Positions 1 to 9,600 of a stretch of 14,634 bases of DNA are shown here, in pieces. The notes below the pieces were generated by a model. It did not search any database, was not told the origin of the DNA, and saw only the letters and a program-made list of their open reading frames with translations. The DNA comes from Candidatus Fermentibacterota bacterium (GTDB lineage: Bacteria; JAFGKV01). The stretch is taken from assembly GCA_030620115.1 (NCBI GenBank), contig JAUXFG010000096.1, positions 1-14,634 on the forward strand, in the 5' to 3' direction. Within the stretch, counting starts at the first letter, position 1. Each line of letters begins with the position of its first letter. Made by a program: the position numbers and the translations under genes.

Positions 1-39
1 ATTGTCATTCTGAGCGACCACAAGAAGCGAAGAATCTCT
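1..39. repeat. Fragment of a dispersed GTCATTCTGAG-type repeat
   Basis: The window opens with GTCATTCTGAGCGA followed a few bases later by GCGAAGAATCTC. These are the two recognisable blocks of a short dispersed repeat seen in many environmental bacterial genomes. It has the same plan (GTCATT..GAG, then GCGA.GAA..ATCTC) as the better preserved GTCATTGCGAG repeats after the macroglobulin gene. Only one arm is visible; the rest may lie outside the window. Assignment is by pattern memory only. Confidence 0.4.
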
Positions 40-63
40 CCCTGCTCCTCGCTCCATCATCTC

Positions 64-90
64 AACGCTGAACGCTGAACGCTGAACGCT
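64..90. repeat. 7-bp tandem repeat (AACGCTG, 3.9 copies)
   Basis: The heptamer AACGCTG is repeated head to tail without mismatch for 27 bp (three full units plus six bases). It sits upstream of the candidate promoter of the macroglobulin gene. A unit length of 7 in non-coding DNA allows slippage without a coding consequence. No function can be inferred. Confidence 0.85.
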
Positions 91-143
91 ATCTTCTTCC
101 CATTCCCCAATCCACCCCTCCCCGCACCCTTCGTGAACTTTTC

Positions 144-172
144 TTGTCGATTGGGTGCTTAAGCAGTAGTAT
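144..172 (+). promoter_or_regulatory. Candidate sigma70-type promoter of the macroglobulin gene
   Basis: TTGTCG (144-149) and TAGTAT (167-172) are separated by 17 bp and match the -35 and -10 consensus at 4 of 6 positions each. Transcription would start near 179 and leave a leader of about 40 nt before the ATG at 219. This is the best such pair between the upstream repeats and the gene. It is a visual match only. Confidence 0.4.
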
Positions 173-218
173 GACTATCGTCTCATGATACCAATGACAA
201 CAACCTGGAAGGTTCACA

Positions 219-3200
219 ATGCCAAAACACGCCGCTTTCCTCTTATTCGTTCCGCTTCTTCTTGCCATCGGATGCGATTTGGTGCCGGCGACGGATTCCG
301 CCGCGTCTGAGGCTCCAACCGCGGGAGGCGCCATGCACAATCCCCCTGACTGGGACTCTGTTGAGAAGCTCATTGGCGAGCAGAAGTTCGAGCAGGCTGC
401 CGCAGAGGTCGCCTTGATCAGAGATTCCGCACGCGCGGCCAAGGACAACGATGAGTGGACCAAGGCCTTGGTGAAGGAGACCCAGCTTCGGATGGCGCTC
501 CACGGATACGAAACCGCGGTCCGTTTTCTTATGGAAGAGCCGTGGCCCGATTATGCCATCTCCAGAGCGACCCTCAATCTATTCTACGCCCATTCCTTGA
601 CAACGTATATCCAGGCATATTCCTGGGAGATCGGTCAGCGCGAGAAAGTCGTATCCACGCAAGAGGTGGATCTCAAGAAATGGACCAGGGAACAGCTCTT
701 TACCGAAGCACAGCGGGCCTATGTCGAGGTCTGGAACCTCCGGCAGAAACTCGGCAAGGAATCGATCTCCCTCTTGTCCCGATACATGATGTCCAACAAC
801 TACCCCGAGGAGGTACGCGGCACGCTTCGCCATGCGGCGACCTACCTTTTCGTAGAGCTGTTAGGTAATTCCAGCAATTGGCGGCCCGAGCATAGCAACG
901 AGATCTGGACCCTTGATCTGCCTGCCCTGATCCAAGGTGATCAAAAACAATCCTGTCACATAGACCTTTCTGATCCAGAGGCACATCCTCTGCGCAAGAT
1001 CTGTGCGCTTCTTGATGATCTCGAACAGTGGACCTCGAAATCCAAACAGCAGGCCGCCTCCCTCGAGGCAAGACTCGAGCGCTTGCGGCGGCTTTGGGCC
1101 TCATTCACTCAGGAACCGGATCGTGAACTCATCCGTCGAGATCTCGAGCGAACACTCCCCGACTATCGCCGCATAGACTGGTGGGCCGAGGGGATGGCCC
1201 AGCTCGCCGAGTTCGTGAAACAAGAGAACGATCCGAACAATCTGCGTCGCGCCCGGGCTCTGGCTGACAAAGGGTGGAAAGTTTACCCGAACTCCGTTGG
1301 CGGGCAGCACTGCCAAGCCATTGTCAAAGGAATCGAGGCTCCGGCCTACCGCATGACCGCCATGAAGAGCGACGGGTTAGGCAAGCGCTCGGTGGAGATC
1401 AGCCACAAAAACCTCTCCACACTTTTCTTCCGCGCGTACCGGCTTGATTTGGTGAAATGGTTGGAAACAGCCGAGGACTGGAATCTCCTTCCAGGTGGCC
1501 GGGATATCCAGGAAATCGTCAAGACCCGTCACCCGGTCATGCAGTGGCGCGCCGATCTCCTTGCCACCCCGGATTTCCACGAACATCGAACCTTCGTCAC
1601 CCCGCCCATGGAGAGCCACGGCTTCTGCATCATAGTCTCCTCAGCCAATGAAAGCTTCGATCCCGGGGATAACCGCCTCTTTGCCGTGCCAATGCTGTTT
1701 ACTGATCTCGTGTTACTGTCACGCCCGGATGGCTTCGGAGGCCAGGAAGCACGTCTCGTGTCAGGGGCCGGCGGTGTACCCATCGAGGGGGCACGGGTTA
1801 CGCTCTATAAGCGTGACTGGCATAAAGGGCATCACCGGCTCAAGACTTTGATCAGCGACCGCCATGGGTTGGTCAACTTCCGCGCCAAGGATCACAAGGA
1901 TTCCCATCAGAACTTCCTTTTTGCCGAGTACGAGGACGACGTCGCCCTTGATGACACGAACCTCTGGTTCCATAAACCATCGCCGCCCAGTGAAACCACC
2001 GCGTCACTCATCTACACGGACCGGAGCGTCTATCGCCCCACACAGAAGATCCTCTGGAAAGTCCTGGTCTATCGCGGACGAAATGATGTGGGACGTTTCC
2101 GCACCTTGCCCGATGCTTCGGTCACCGTATCCCTCATCGACCCCAACAACCAGACCGTGGAATCAAAGGTCTTGACGACCAACACATTCGGCAGCGCCGC
2201 AGATGAATTCATCATTCCTTCCGGCCGGCCCTTAGGCGGCTGGCGACTCCAGAGCTCGCTTTCAGGATCCCAGCAAATCCGGGTAGAGGAGTACAAGCGG
2301 CCAACGTTCGAGGCTTCGTTCAAAGACCCAACAAAACCTTTGAGGCTCAACATGCCCGCAGTGATGACAGGTGAGGTCCGCTACTACTTCGGACTGCCGG
2401 TAGTCAATGGCACGGTGAAATGGCGCGTGACCCGCGTACCCGTGTATCCATGGTGGTGGGGCTGGTGGTGGGGAGGCCGGGCAGCGGCAGCGCAGACTCA
2501 AATCGTGGCTATGGGCACTGCCGAGCTCGCTGAGGACGGCGCCTTCCAGGTGGAGTTTACGCCGAACGCTGATGAACGCTTGGCGGAGCTGAGCAAGGAA
2601 ACGAGCTACCGGTTTGTGCTCACCGCCGACATTACGGACGAAGGCGGCGAGACAAGATCAGCATCACGATCGTTCCGATTGGGCTTCATCTCAGTGGAAG
2701 CACAGATCAGTCTGACAGGCGGATTCGTGCGGGAGGACATGCAGCCCGGGCTCACGATCCGCCGAAGCAACCTCGATGGCATCGGCAGGGCAGGGAGCGG
2801 TTCATGGCGGCTCTACGCGCTCCGCCAACCGGAAGAAGCCGTGCTCCCGGCAGAGGAGCCCATGCCCCTCCATGCGCCCGGGCAGACGGCCAAAGCCGAC
2901 GATGCGTATCATACGCCCGGCGATGTCTTGCGCCCACGCTGGGAGCAGAACTATCAGCCCGAGCGAGCCATGCATACGTGGCGGAATGGTGACGAGTTGG
3001 ATCATGGAAAGGTGGAACACGAAGAGAGCGGCATGGCGAGCGTCACCCTCAAAACCCTTCCCCCCGGTCCCTATCGGATCGCCTATACCACTGTTGATGA
3101 CTTTGGCGCCACCTTCGAGACATCAAAGGAGTTCGTGGTTGCAGGCCACGATACTCATCTAGCACTGCCTGCACTGCTGCTCGTCGAACGCACCTCCTTG

Positions 3201-6200
3201 CCCGTGGGGGAGACCGCAAGGCTCCTGGTCCTCTCCGGTCTGGATGACCAGAAACTCTTCCTGGATGTGTTCAAGGCAGGCAAGGTCATCGAGCGGCGTG
3301 TACTTCAGGCGGGAACCGATGAGACCATCATCGAGATTCCCATTGAGAAGGACGACCGTGGTGGTTTCGGAGTTACACTCACCGCGGTGCGCGACCACCA
3401 GCTTCTGCAGTTTTCACAATCCATCTATGTGCCGTGGGACGACCGTAGGCTGGAGGTAAGCTTTGCCACGTTCCGCGACAAGATCAGGCCCGGCGGCCAC
3501 GAAACCTGGACCGTGACCGTGAAAGGCGCCGGCAAGACCCCGTCTGAGGCTGGAGCAGCCGAGCTCCTGGCATACATGTACGATAAGAGCCTCGACATCT
3601 TCGCGTTTCATTCGCCCCCGAGCCCCCTCTCGCTCTACCCCTATAAGACAGGGACAAGCTATACAAGGGCTAGCCTCGGAGCAGTTTCCGGCATCCGGTT
3701 CATCAATAGCAACTTCCGTTCGCCCCCCGGCTATCCATCCCTGTACGGCGACCAATTGCTCTTCTACTCCGGCTATGGTATCGGCGGGCCGGGGCGTCGT
3801 GGAGTCTTTCGAGGAGCCCAGACCATGGCTATGCCGATGGCAACTTTTGCAGAAGTCCCGGAGGCGCAGACCTCTGTCCGCGAGAAGTCCATAGAAGTGG
3901 ACCAGGAGGGGGATGAGTTCAAATCCCATAAGGCTGGTTTGGCTGGGTTGGACGCCGTGAACGGCAGTGACCGGTCAAGCGCTATCGCCCTGGAAGAGGC
4001 TAAAGAGGAGATGGGCGTCGAAACGCCTGAGCAGACATTGCGCAGTGACTTTGCGGAGACCGCGTTCTGGGAGCCCCAGTTGCTGTTGGGGCCTGACGGC
4101 GCCGTTGCTATCGAATTCGATGTACCCGATCCGGTCACCGCGTGGAATGTGTGGGTCCATGCCGTGACTCGCGACCTCAAGGCGGGCTCACTCCAACGAG
4201 AGACCCGGAGCGTGAAAGAGCTCATGGTGCGGCCTTACGTGCCGCGTTTCCTCCGCGAAGGAGACAAAGCCCAAATCAAGGTCGTGGTCAACAATGCCTC
4301 CGAAGAAGAATTCAAGGGCCGCCTCAACTTCGATATTTTTGATCCGGAGACCAATGCGAGTCTCTTGGCCGACTTCGGTTTTGAAAACAATGGCCCCGCA
4401 AGAGAACCTTTCACGGTAAAAGCCGGCGGCGGCACTACGCTGACCTTCTCTATCACCGCGCCCAAAAAGGTGGGCATTGTTGCGTTCAAGATCATTGCAG
4501 AGGCCGGCGACTTCAGCGATGGCGAGCTTCGACCTCTCCCTGTGCTTCCCAGCAGGATCCATCTGGCCCAGTCGCGTTTTGTGACGCTGCGCAACAAGGA
4601 TCGTCGAGTCATGCGCTTCGATGATCTCGCGCAGAGCACAGAAGACCCGACGCTGATCAATGAGCAGCTTGTAGTGACCGTGGATGCGCAGCTCTTCTAC
4701 ACCGTGCTGCAGGCGCTCCCGTACCTGGTGAACTACCCCTACGAATGCACGGAGCAGACTCTCAACCGTTTCGTGTCCACCGGCATTGTCTCCACGTTGT
4801 ACAAGGACTATCCGGCCATTGCACGTATGGCCGAGGAGTTCTCGAAACGGGAGACGCGGTATGAGACCTTTGACCAGGCTGACCCCAATCGAAGGATGGC
4901 CTTGGAAGAGACCCCCTGGCTCCAGATGGCCAAAGGAGGGAGGGAATCAGGGTCTGGTCTGATCAATGTATTGGATCCAAAGATCGCTAAGGCAAATCGC
5001 GACGTTGCTCTGGCCAAGCTGCGCAAGGCTCAGACCTCTCTGGGTGCCTTCCCATGGTTTCCCGGCGGCCCCCCATCGCCATACATGACGCTCTACATCA
5101 TGCACGGATTCGCCAAAGCCATGGAATTCGGTGTGGATGTGCCCGAAGACATGGTGCGACGCGGCTGGTCGTACCTTGCCAAGTACTACCGCGACCGGAT
5201 ACAAGACATGATGGCACGCGACTGCTGTTGGGAATTCCTCACTTTCTTGAACTATGTGGCAAGCTGCTACCAAGAGGTCTCGTGGACCGGAGATATGCTG
5301 ACGCAGAGCGAGCGGGAACAGATTCTCGCCTTCACATTCAAACACTGGAAGGATCACTCACCCTATCTCAAGGGCTATCTGGCCTTGACGCTCAAGCGAA
5401 TGGGCAGAGAACCGGATGCGCATCTTGTGTGGGAAAGCGTTATGGACGCGGCAAAGACCACCGACGATCAGGGTACGTTCTGGGCGCCGGAGGACCGGTC
5501 ATGGCTCTGGTACAATGACACCATCGAGACCCATGCCTTTGCCTTGCGTACGCTCATGGAGCTGAAGCCGGGGCATCAACAGAGGGATGGCCTGGTACAG
5601 TGGCTCCTGCTGAACAAGAAGCTCAATCAATGGAAGTCTACCAAGGCCACGGCGGAAGTGATCTATTCGCTGATTCACTACCTCAAAGCCGAAGGCGCAT
5701 TGGGCATCACTGAAGATGCCACTGTCACCATAGGCACCCAAACCGTCACCTTCACCTTCGAGCCTGACAAGTACACAGGCAAGAAGAACCAGATCATCGT
5801 TCCTGGTGAAAAAGTGGGCCCAGAGACCGCCACGGTGGTCGTGGTGAAGGAATCCAAGGGCTTCGCATTTGCCTCAGCCACCTGGCACTTCTCCACGGAA
5901 GAGCTTCCTGAGGAAGACCGCGGTGACTTCTTCGCCGTATCGCGTCAGTACTTCAAACGTGAGAATACGGGGAGAGAGTTTGTGCTCACTCCCCTGGACG
6001 AGGGCACGCACATCGCCATCGGCGATCAGATCGAAGTACACATCTCCCTGCGCTCCAAGCACAGGGCGGAGTACGTGCATCTTCGCGACCCGCGAGCCGC
6101 GGGATTGGAGCCGGAGAACGCGGTGTCCCGCTACAAGTGGGACTTAGGTATCGGATGGTATGAGGAGACCCGGGATTCGGGATCGAACTTCTTCTTTGAA

Positions 6201-6356
6201 TCGCTCCCCGTGGGCGAGTATACGTTCAAGTATCGCCTGCGCGCCAACATGGCGGGCACGTTCCGAGTCGGCCCGGCCACCGTACAGTCCATGTATGCCC
6301 CCGAGTTCAATGCCTACTCATCCGGCGCGGCAATCACCATCAGCGAGGAGGGTTGA
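219..6356 (+). CDS. Alpha-2-macroglobulin family lipoprotein with intact thioester motif
   Basis: Predicted periplasmic protease trap of 2045 residues, at the long end of the bacterial family. The N-terminus is a lipoprotein signal: K3, hydrophobic residues 5-17, then A-I-G-C with the lipidated Cys19. Asp20 at +2 would favour inner-membrane retention by the E. coli rule. A helical region (about 20-370) precedes the macroglobulin domains. These include an MG2-like segment at YTDRSVYRP (from 599), the EEYKRPTFEASF block (about 690) and an A2M domain starting near ETAFWEP (about 1280). The thioester motif is C1510-T-E-Q1513 in YPYECTEQ, followed by the alpha-helical thioester domain. The C-terminal MG domain ends in the usual MYAPEF-type block, so the protein looks complete. 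Family knowledge: attacking proteases cleave a bait segment, and the Cys-Gln thioester then captures them. Odd points are a Trp-rich run at 745-751 and a low-complexity stretch at 1185-1276. The start is supported by GGAAGG at 207-212, six bases before ATG. No penicillin-binding protein 1C gene, the common partner, is adjacent in the window. Confidence 0.93.
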   Translation: MPKHAAFLLFVPLLLAIGCDLVPATDSAASEAPTAGGAMHNPPDWDSVEKLIGEQKFEQAAAEVALIRDSARAAKDNDEWTKALVKETQLRMALHGYETAVRFLMEEPWPDYAISRATLNLFYAHSLTTYIQAYSWEIGQREKVVSTQEVDLKKWTREQLFTEAQRAYVEVWNLRQKLGKESISLLSRYMMSNNYPEEVRGTLRHAATYLFVELLGNSSNWRPEHSNEIWTLDLPALIQGDQKQSCHIDLSDPEAHPLRKICALLDDLEQWTSKSKQQAASLEARLERLRRLWASFTQEPDRELIRRDLERTLPDYRRIDWWAEGMAQLAEFVKQENDPNNLRRARALADKGWKVYPNSVGGQHCQAIVKGIEAPAYRMTAMKSDGLGKRSVEISHKNLSTLFFRAYRLDLVKWLETAEDWNLLPGGRDIQEIVKTRHPVMQWRADLLATPDFHEHRTFVTPPMESHGFCIIVSSANESFDPGDNRLFAVPMLFTDLVLLSRPDGFGGQEARLVSGAGGVPIEGARVTLYKRDWHKGHHRLKTLISDRHGLVNFRAKDHKDSHQNFLFAEYEDDVALDDTNLWFHKPSPPSETTASLIYTDRSVYRPTQKILWKVLVYRGRNDVGRFRTLPDASVTVSLIDPNNQTVESKVLTTNTFGSAADEFIIPSGRPLGGWRLQSSLSGSQQIRVEEYKRPTFEASFKDPTKPLRLNMPAVMTGEVRYYFGLPVVNGTVKWRVTRVPVYPWWWGWWWGGRAAAAQTQIVAMGTAELAEDGAFQVEFTPNADERLAELSKETSYRFVLTADITDEGGETRSASRSFRLGFISVEAQISLTGGFVREDMQPGLTIRRSNLDGIGRAGSGSWRLYALRQPEEAVLPAEEPMPLHAPGQTAKADDAYHTPGDVLRPRWEQNYQPERAMHTWRNGDELDHGKVEHEESGMASVTLKTLPPGPYRIAYTTVDDFGATFETSKEFVVAGHDTHLALPALLLVERTSLPVGETARLLVLSGLDDQKLFLDVFKAGKVIERRVLQAGTDETIIEIPIEKDDRGGFGVTLTAVRDHQLLQFSQSIYVPWDDRRLEVSFATFRDKIRPGGHETWTVTVKGAGKTPSEAGAAELLAYMYDKSLDIFAFHSPPSPLSLYPYKTGTSYTRASLGAVSGIRFINSNFRSPPGYPSLYGDQLLFYSGYGIGGPGRRGVFRGAQTMAMPMATFAEVPEAQTSVREKSIEVDQEGDEFKSHKAGLAGLDAVNGSDRSSAIALEEAKEEMGVETPEQTLRSDFAETAFWEPQLLLGPDGAVAIEFDVPDPVTAWNVWVHAVTRDLKAGSLQRETRSVKELMVRPYVPRFLREGDKAQIKVVVNNASEEEFKGRLNFDIFDPETNASLLADFGFENNGPAREPFTVKAGGGTTLTFSITAPKKVGIVAFKIIAEAGDFSDGELRPLPVLPSRIHLAQSRFVTLRNKDRRVMRFDDLAQSTEDPTLINEQLVVTVDAQLFYTVLQALPYLVNYPYECTEQTLNRFVSTGIVSTLYKDYPAIARMAEEFSKRETRYETFDQADPNRRMALEETPWLQMAKGGRESGSGLINVLDPKIAKANRDVALAKLRKAQTSLGAFPWFPGGPPSPYMTLYIMHGFAKAMEFGVDVPEDMVRRGWSYLAKYYRDRIQDMMARDCCWEFLTFLNYVASCYQEVSWTGDMLTQSEREQILAFTFKHWKDHSPYLKGYLALTLKRMGREPDAHLVWESVMDAAKTTDDQGTFWAPEDRSWLWYNDTIETHAFALRTLMELKPGHQQRDGLVQWLLLNKKLNQWKSTKATAEVIYSLIHYLKAEGALGITEDATVTIGTQTVTFTFEPDKYTGKKNQIIVPGEKVGPETATVVVVKESKGFAFASATWHFSTEELPEEDRGDFFAVSRQYFKRENTGREFVLTPLDEGTHIAIGDQIEVHISLRSKHRAEYVHLRDPRAAGLEPENAVSRYKWDLGIGWYEETRDSGSNFFFESLPVGEYTFKYRLRANMAGTFRVGPATVQSMYAPEFNAYSSGAAITISEEG

Positions 6357-6380
6357 CCCGAAACCGTGGCACCACCCTCA

Positions 6381-6454
6381 GTCATTGCGAGGAGAGTAGC
6401 GACGAAGCAATCTCATCCGCCCATTGAGATCGCCGCGCTACCGCTCGCGATGAC
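6381..6454. repeat. Dispersed palindromic repeat GTCATTGCGAG, copy 1
   Basis: This 74-bp imperfect inverted repeat begins GTCATTGCGAG and ends CTCGCGATGAC, the reverse complement with one mismatch. The inner arms GCAATCTCA and TGAGATCGC also pair with one mismatch, so the transcript could fold into a long hairpin. It lies 25 bp after the macroglobulin stop codon, between convergent genes. It could protect or end the mRNA, although no T-tract follows. Confidence 0.85.
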
Positions 6455-6468
6455 CAGCTCCTCCACCT

Positions 6469-6543
6469 GTCATTGCGAGAAGAGTAGCGTCGAAGCAATC
6501 TCATCCCCGCAACTGAGATCGCCGCGCTACCGCTCGCGATGAC
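6469..6543. repeat. Dispersed palindromic repeat GTCATTGCGAG, copy 2
   Basis: A second 75-bp copy in the same orientation as the one 14 bp upstream, with the same outer arms GTCATTGCGAG and CTCGCGATGAC. The block ATCGCCGCGCTACCGCTCGC is identical in both copies. The loop is the most variable part. Confidence 0.85.
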
Positions 6544-6554
6544 CCCGGGCCTCA

Positions 6555-6570
6555 GTCATTGCAAGGAGGG
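6555..6570. repeat. Partial third copy of the GTCATTGCGAG repeat
   Basis: GTCATTGCAAGGAGGG matches the left end of the two preceding copies for about 15 bases with one substitution, then diverges. The spacing (11 bp after copy 2) suggests a truncated tandem unit. Confidence 0.55.
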
Positions 6571-6630
6571 TTCCGAGAGTGTAAAGCACTTCCCGGGCGA
6601 ATAGCGTCATAGCATTCAGCGTGCCCCGGC

Positions 6631-9600
6631 TCATTGGTCGGGGCGCGCTCCCATGCCTTGAATCCTGTCGAGCACTGCGCCGAGTTCAAGCCGACTCCCG
6701 CGCTCCAGCGCCGAGTTCACTTGCTCTTTGGGGAGATTCGCCTGCAGCAGCTCGAGGAGAGGCTTGGCCTCTTCCTCCTTTACTTCCATAGACAGCGCTG
6801 GGTTCGCAAGTACGTATCCCAACAACAGAACTCCAGACAGATAGCGTCCGGCATTCGCCTCAAGTCGCACGATTCCCACCAATGCTCCCAGCGTAATAGG
6901 CATGGCTCCAATGGCTTGCGACTCTTCAAGGGCTTTCATCAGGCAATCACGACCCAGGTCGTCCTCGTGAAGTCCGGCGTGGAGAAACCCTAGATTGACA
7001 AGGGAGAGCGCGGTTCCCCACCGGAATCCGATATCTCTGCACAGGGTCAAGCTCTCATGGTAGCAACGCTGCGCCTCACGCCCATCACCCTGGGCTCGGG
7101 CAATCTCTCCGAGGTTGTTAAGGCAGCCTATCTCACCCCGGCGATCGCCTATCTCCCGAAAGATCGAGAGGCTCTCCCCATAGCACTGTCTGGCCTCCTC
7201 ATGTTTCCCCCCGCTGGACACCGCATTGCCCAAAACATTCAGCGCAGCGGCAATTCCTTGCCGATCGCCCAGCTCTCGGGAGAGAACAAGTGCCTCCGTT
7301 GCATAGTGCTCAGCTCTCTGGGTTTCACCTCGCCAGAAAGCGGTGAATCCTAGATACCGCATTGCCAGCGCCATGCCAGGCAGGTTTTTCTCTCCTCGAG
7401 CGCGTGCCAGCGCATCTTGATGTCGACGCTCGGCCTCCTGATGCTCTCCTTGCTCCGTGGCGGCTCTCCCTAACCAATTGAGCGCCGTCACCGCCATGGC
7501 GCTGTCACCACTCTCTGTGGCAAGCTTCAGTCCTTGCTCCAGGTACTCGGATGCCGACGAATAGTCACTTGTCTCCACGCACGCAATGCCCAGTTTGACC
7601 AACACAATAGCCCGCCCTGTGACATCATCTTCTCGCATCATGCCCAGGACACGCTCAAAGACTGCTCTGGCATCAGGAAAGGCACTAATTTGCATCAAGT
7701 CCCGCCCAGAGCGTCGGAGGTACTGCGCAGCGTTCTCAAGCTCTCCGGCCAATTCGTAATGTCGCGCAATCAATCCAAAGTATTCGCCTACGCGCGCCCC
7801 TGCGGTCTCTTCGAGCCATCTGGCCACCAGACCATGGCACTGACGCCGCACTCGCAGGAGTACGGTTTCGTAGGTAACATCTCGCAGAATCACGTGTTTG
7901 AAGGCATACTCATTGGTACCGGCAAAGGCCGAACGCTCCCTCTTGAAAACGAGTTCCCGCTGAGTAACGGCCTCCAGGAGACGGGAGACCCTTTGCCGAT
8001 CCGGAACCCGTTCCACTGTCTCTAGCTCTGTCACCACCGAATCCCAGAACTGGCGCCCCACCACGGAAGCTCGCTGGAGTACCTCCTTCTCTTCTTGCGG
8101 CAGGCTGTCCAATCGAGCCTGCAGAACACCGGTGAGGGTAGGTGGCACGCTGCTTTCCATGAGTCGATCCAGACGCACAGACCATCTCGGCTGGTTCCGC
8201 TCAATAACCCCATCATCCATCAGCATCTTGATGAGCTCTTCTACATAGAAGGGATTCCCTTCAGACCTTCCCACGATCAGGTTGACCAGATCATCGGGCA
8301 CATTCTCAGCCTTCTGCAGGATCTCCATGACGAGCTCCTCGATAGCGCTTTCTGGAAGAGGCTTGAGATCGAGCCGCACATACGATGCATCTTCCTCTCC
8401 CCAATGCTCGAAACGCTCGGAAAGCATGGGGCGAGCCAGACAAACAACCAGGAGTGGTGCATCCGATATCTCTGTGACAAGATGATGCAGCAGACCCACG
8501 GAGCTGCTGTCGGCCCAGTGGATATCTTCCAGGAGAAGCATGGTTGGTCTCCTGGCCACGATGCGGAAGTAGTTCGTGAGATATGCTCTGGCCAGACTCG
8601 CGAAGTTGGGGCTCCCCAAGAGGTTCTCCACTGCCTTGCTGCTCGAGAAATCAAAACCAATCAGATGTCCCACCACGTCCGCCTGCTCGACGCCAAGGAC
8701 ACCTTCCATGCCCGCACGGAACTTGGCAAGGACCGTCTTGGCCTCGTCAGTCTCAAGGATAGTGAACGTATTCGCAAACATGTCGCGAATGAGCCCAAAG
8801 GGGATATTCATGACCTCTGGCGTCACTCGTCCTTTGAAACGATTCACGCTGCAGCCACGCAGTGCAGTATGATGCTCGAACTCATAGAGGAGTCGCGACT
8901 TCCCTATGCCTGCTTCCCCGGTAACAAGCACCACGTATGTCCTGTGATGCTCGAGAACCCCTGAGAATGCTTCCTCCAGCATGAGCAACTCTGATTCGCG
9001 ACCCACCAGCCGGGTCTCGATCCCTTCGATACCCCGCCTCCTGAAACGGTCGGCGTGCGGCAGCGCGGACCGCACAACGTAGGTTCGTACAGGTTCGGCC
9101 CGCCCCTTAATCAGCAGGGGTTCCTGGGGGAGGACATCGAAGACACCTCGTGTATGCCGAAAGGTCATATGCGAAATGAGGATTTCGTTGCTCGGACAAG
9201 CCTGTTCGAGGCGTTTTGCCATGTTCACCGCGTCGCCTGTCACGGTGAACTCCCCCTCTCGTCCAAGCTCGCACGCGATCACATTCCCCGTATTGATGCC
9301 GACTCGTGCGCTCAAGCAAATATCGTACTCACGCCCCAATCTCTCGTTCAATTCGGGCAGTCTCTGCCGCACATCCAATGCCGTAAGCACTGCGGCCTCG
9401 GGATCGTTTTCTCTGGCAGCCGGTATGCCGAAGACAGCCATCACCGCATCGCCGATATACTTCTCGATGACACCCCCGTTGCGCCTGATGGCATCGCGCC
9501 AGAGCGCGAAGTAGATATTGAGAATCTCGTGGACCCTCTCCGCATCCAGTTTCTGTGATAGAAGGGTGAAACCCACGAGATCGGCGAAAAGAATGGTCAC

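Noticed and set aside
6381-6454. Rho-independent terminator after the macroglobulin gene
   Set aside because: The inverted repeat is long and imperfect and no T-run follows on either strand, so it is listed as a repeat only.
6381-6570. Repeat array considered as a CRISPR
   Set aside because: Units are 75-bp imperfect palindromes with 11-14 bp spacers and no cas genes, unlike CRISPR repeats of about 25-40 bp with 30-40 bp spacers.
8095-8964. 289-codon open frame on the plus strand
   Set aside because: It lies wholly inside the cyclase-ATPase gene on the opposite strand, shows no recognisable motif, and the minus-strand frame carries clear catalytic and Walker motifs.
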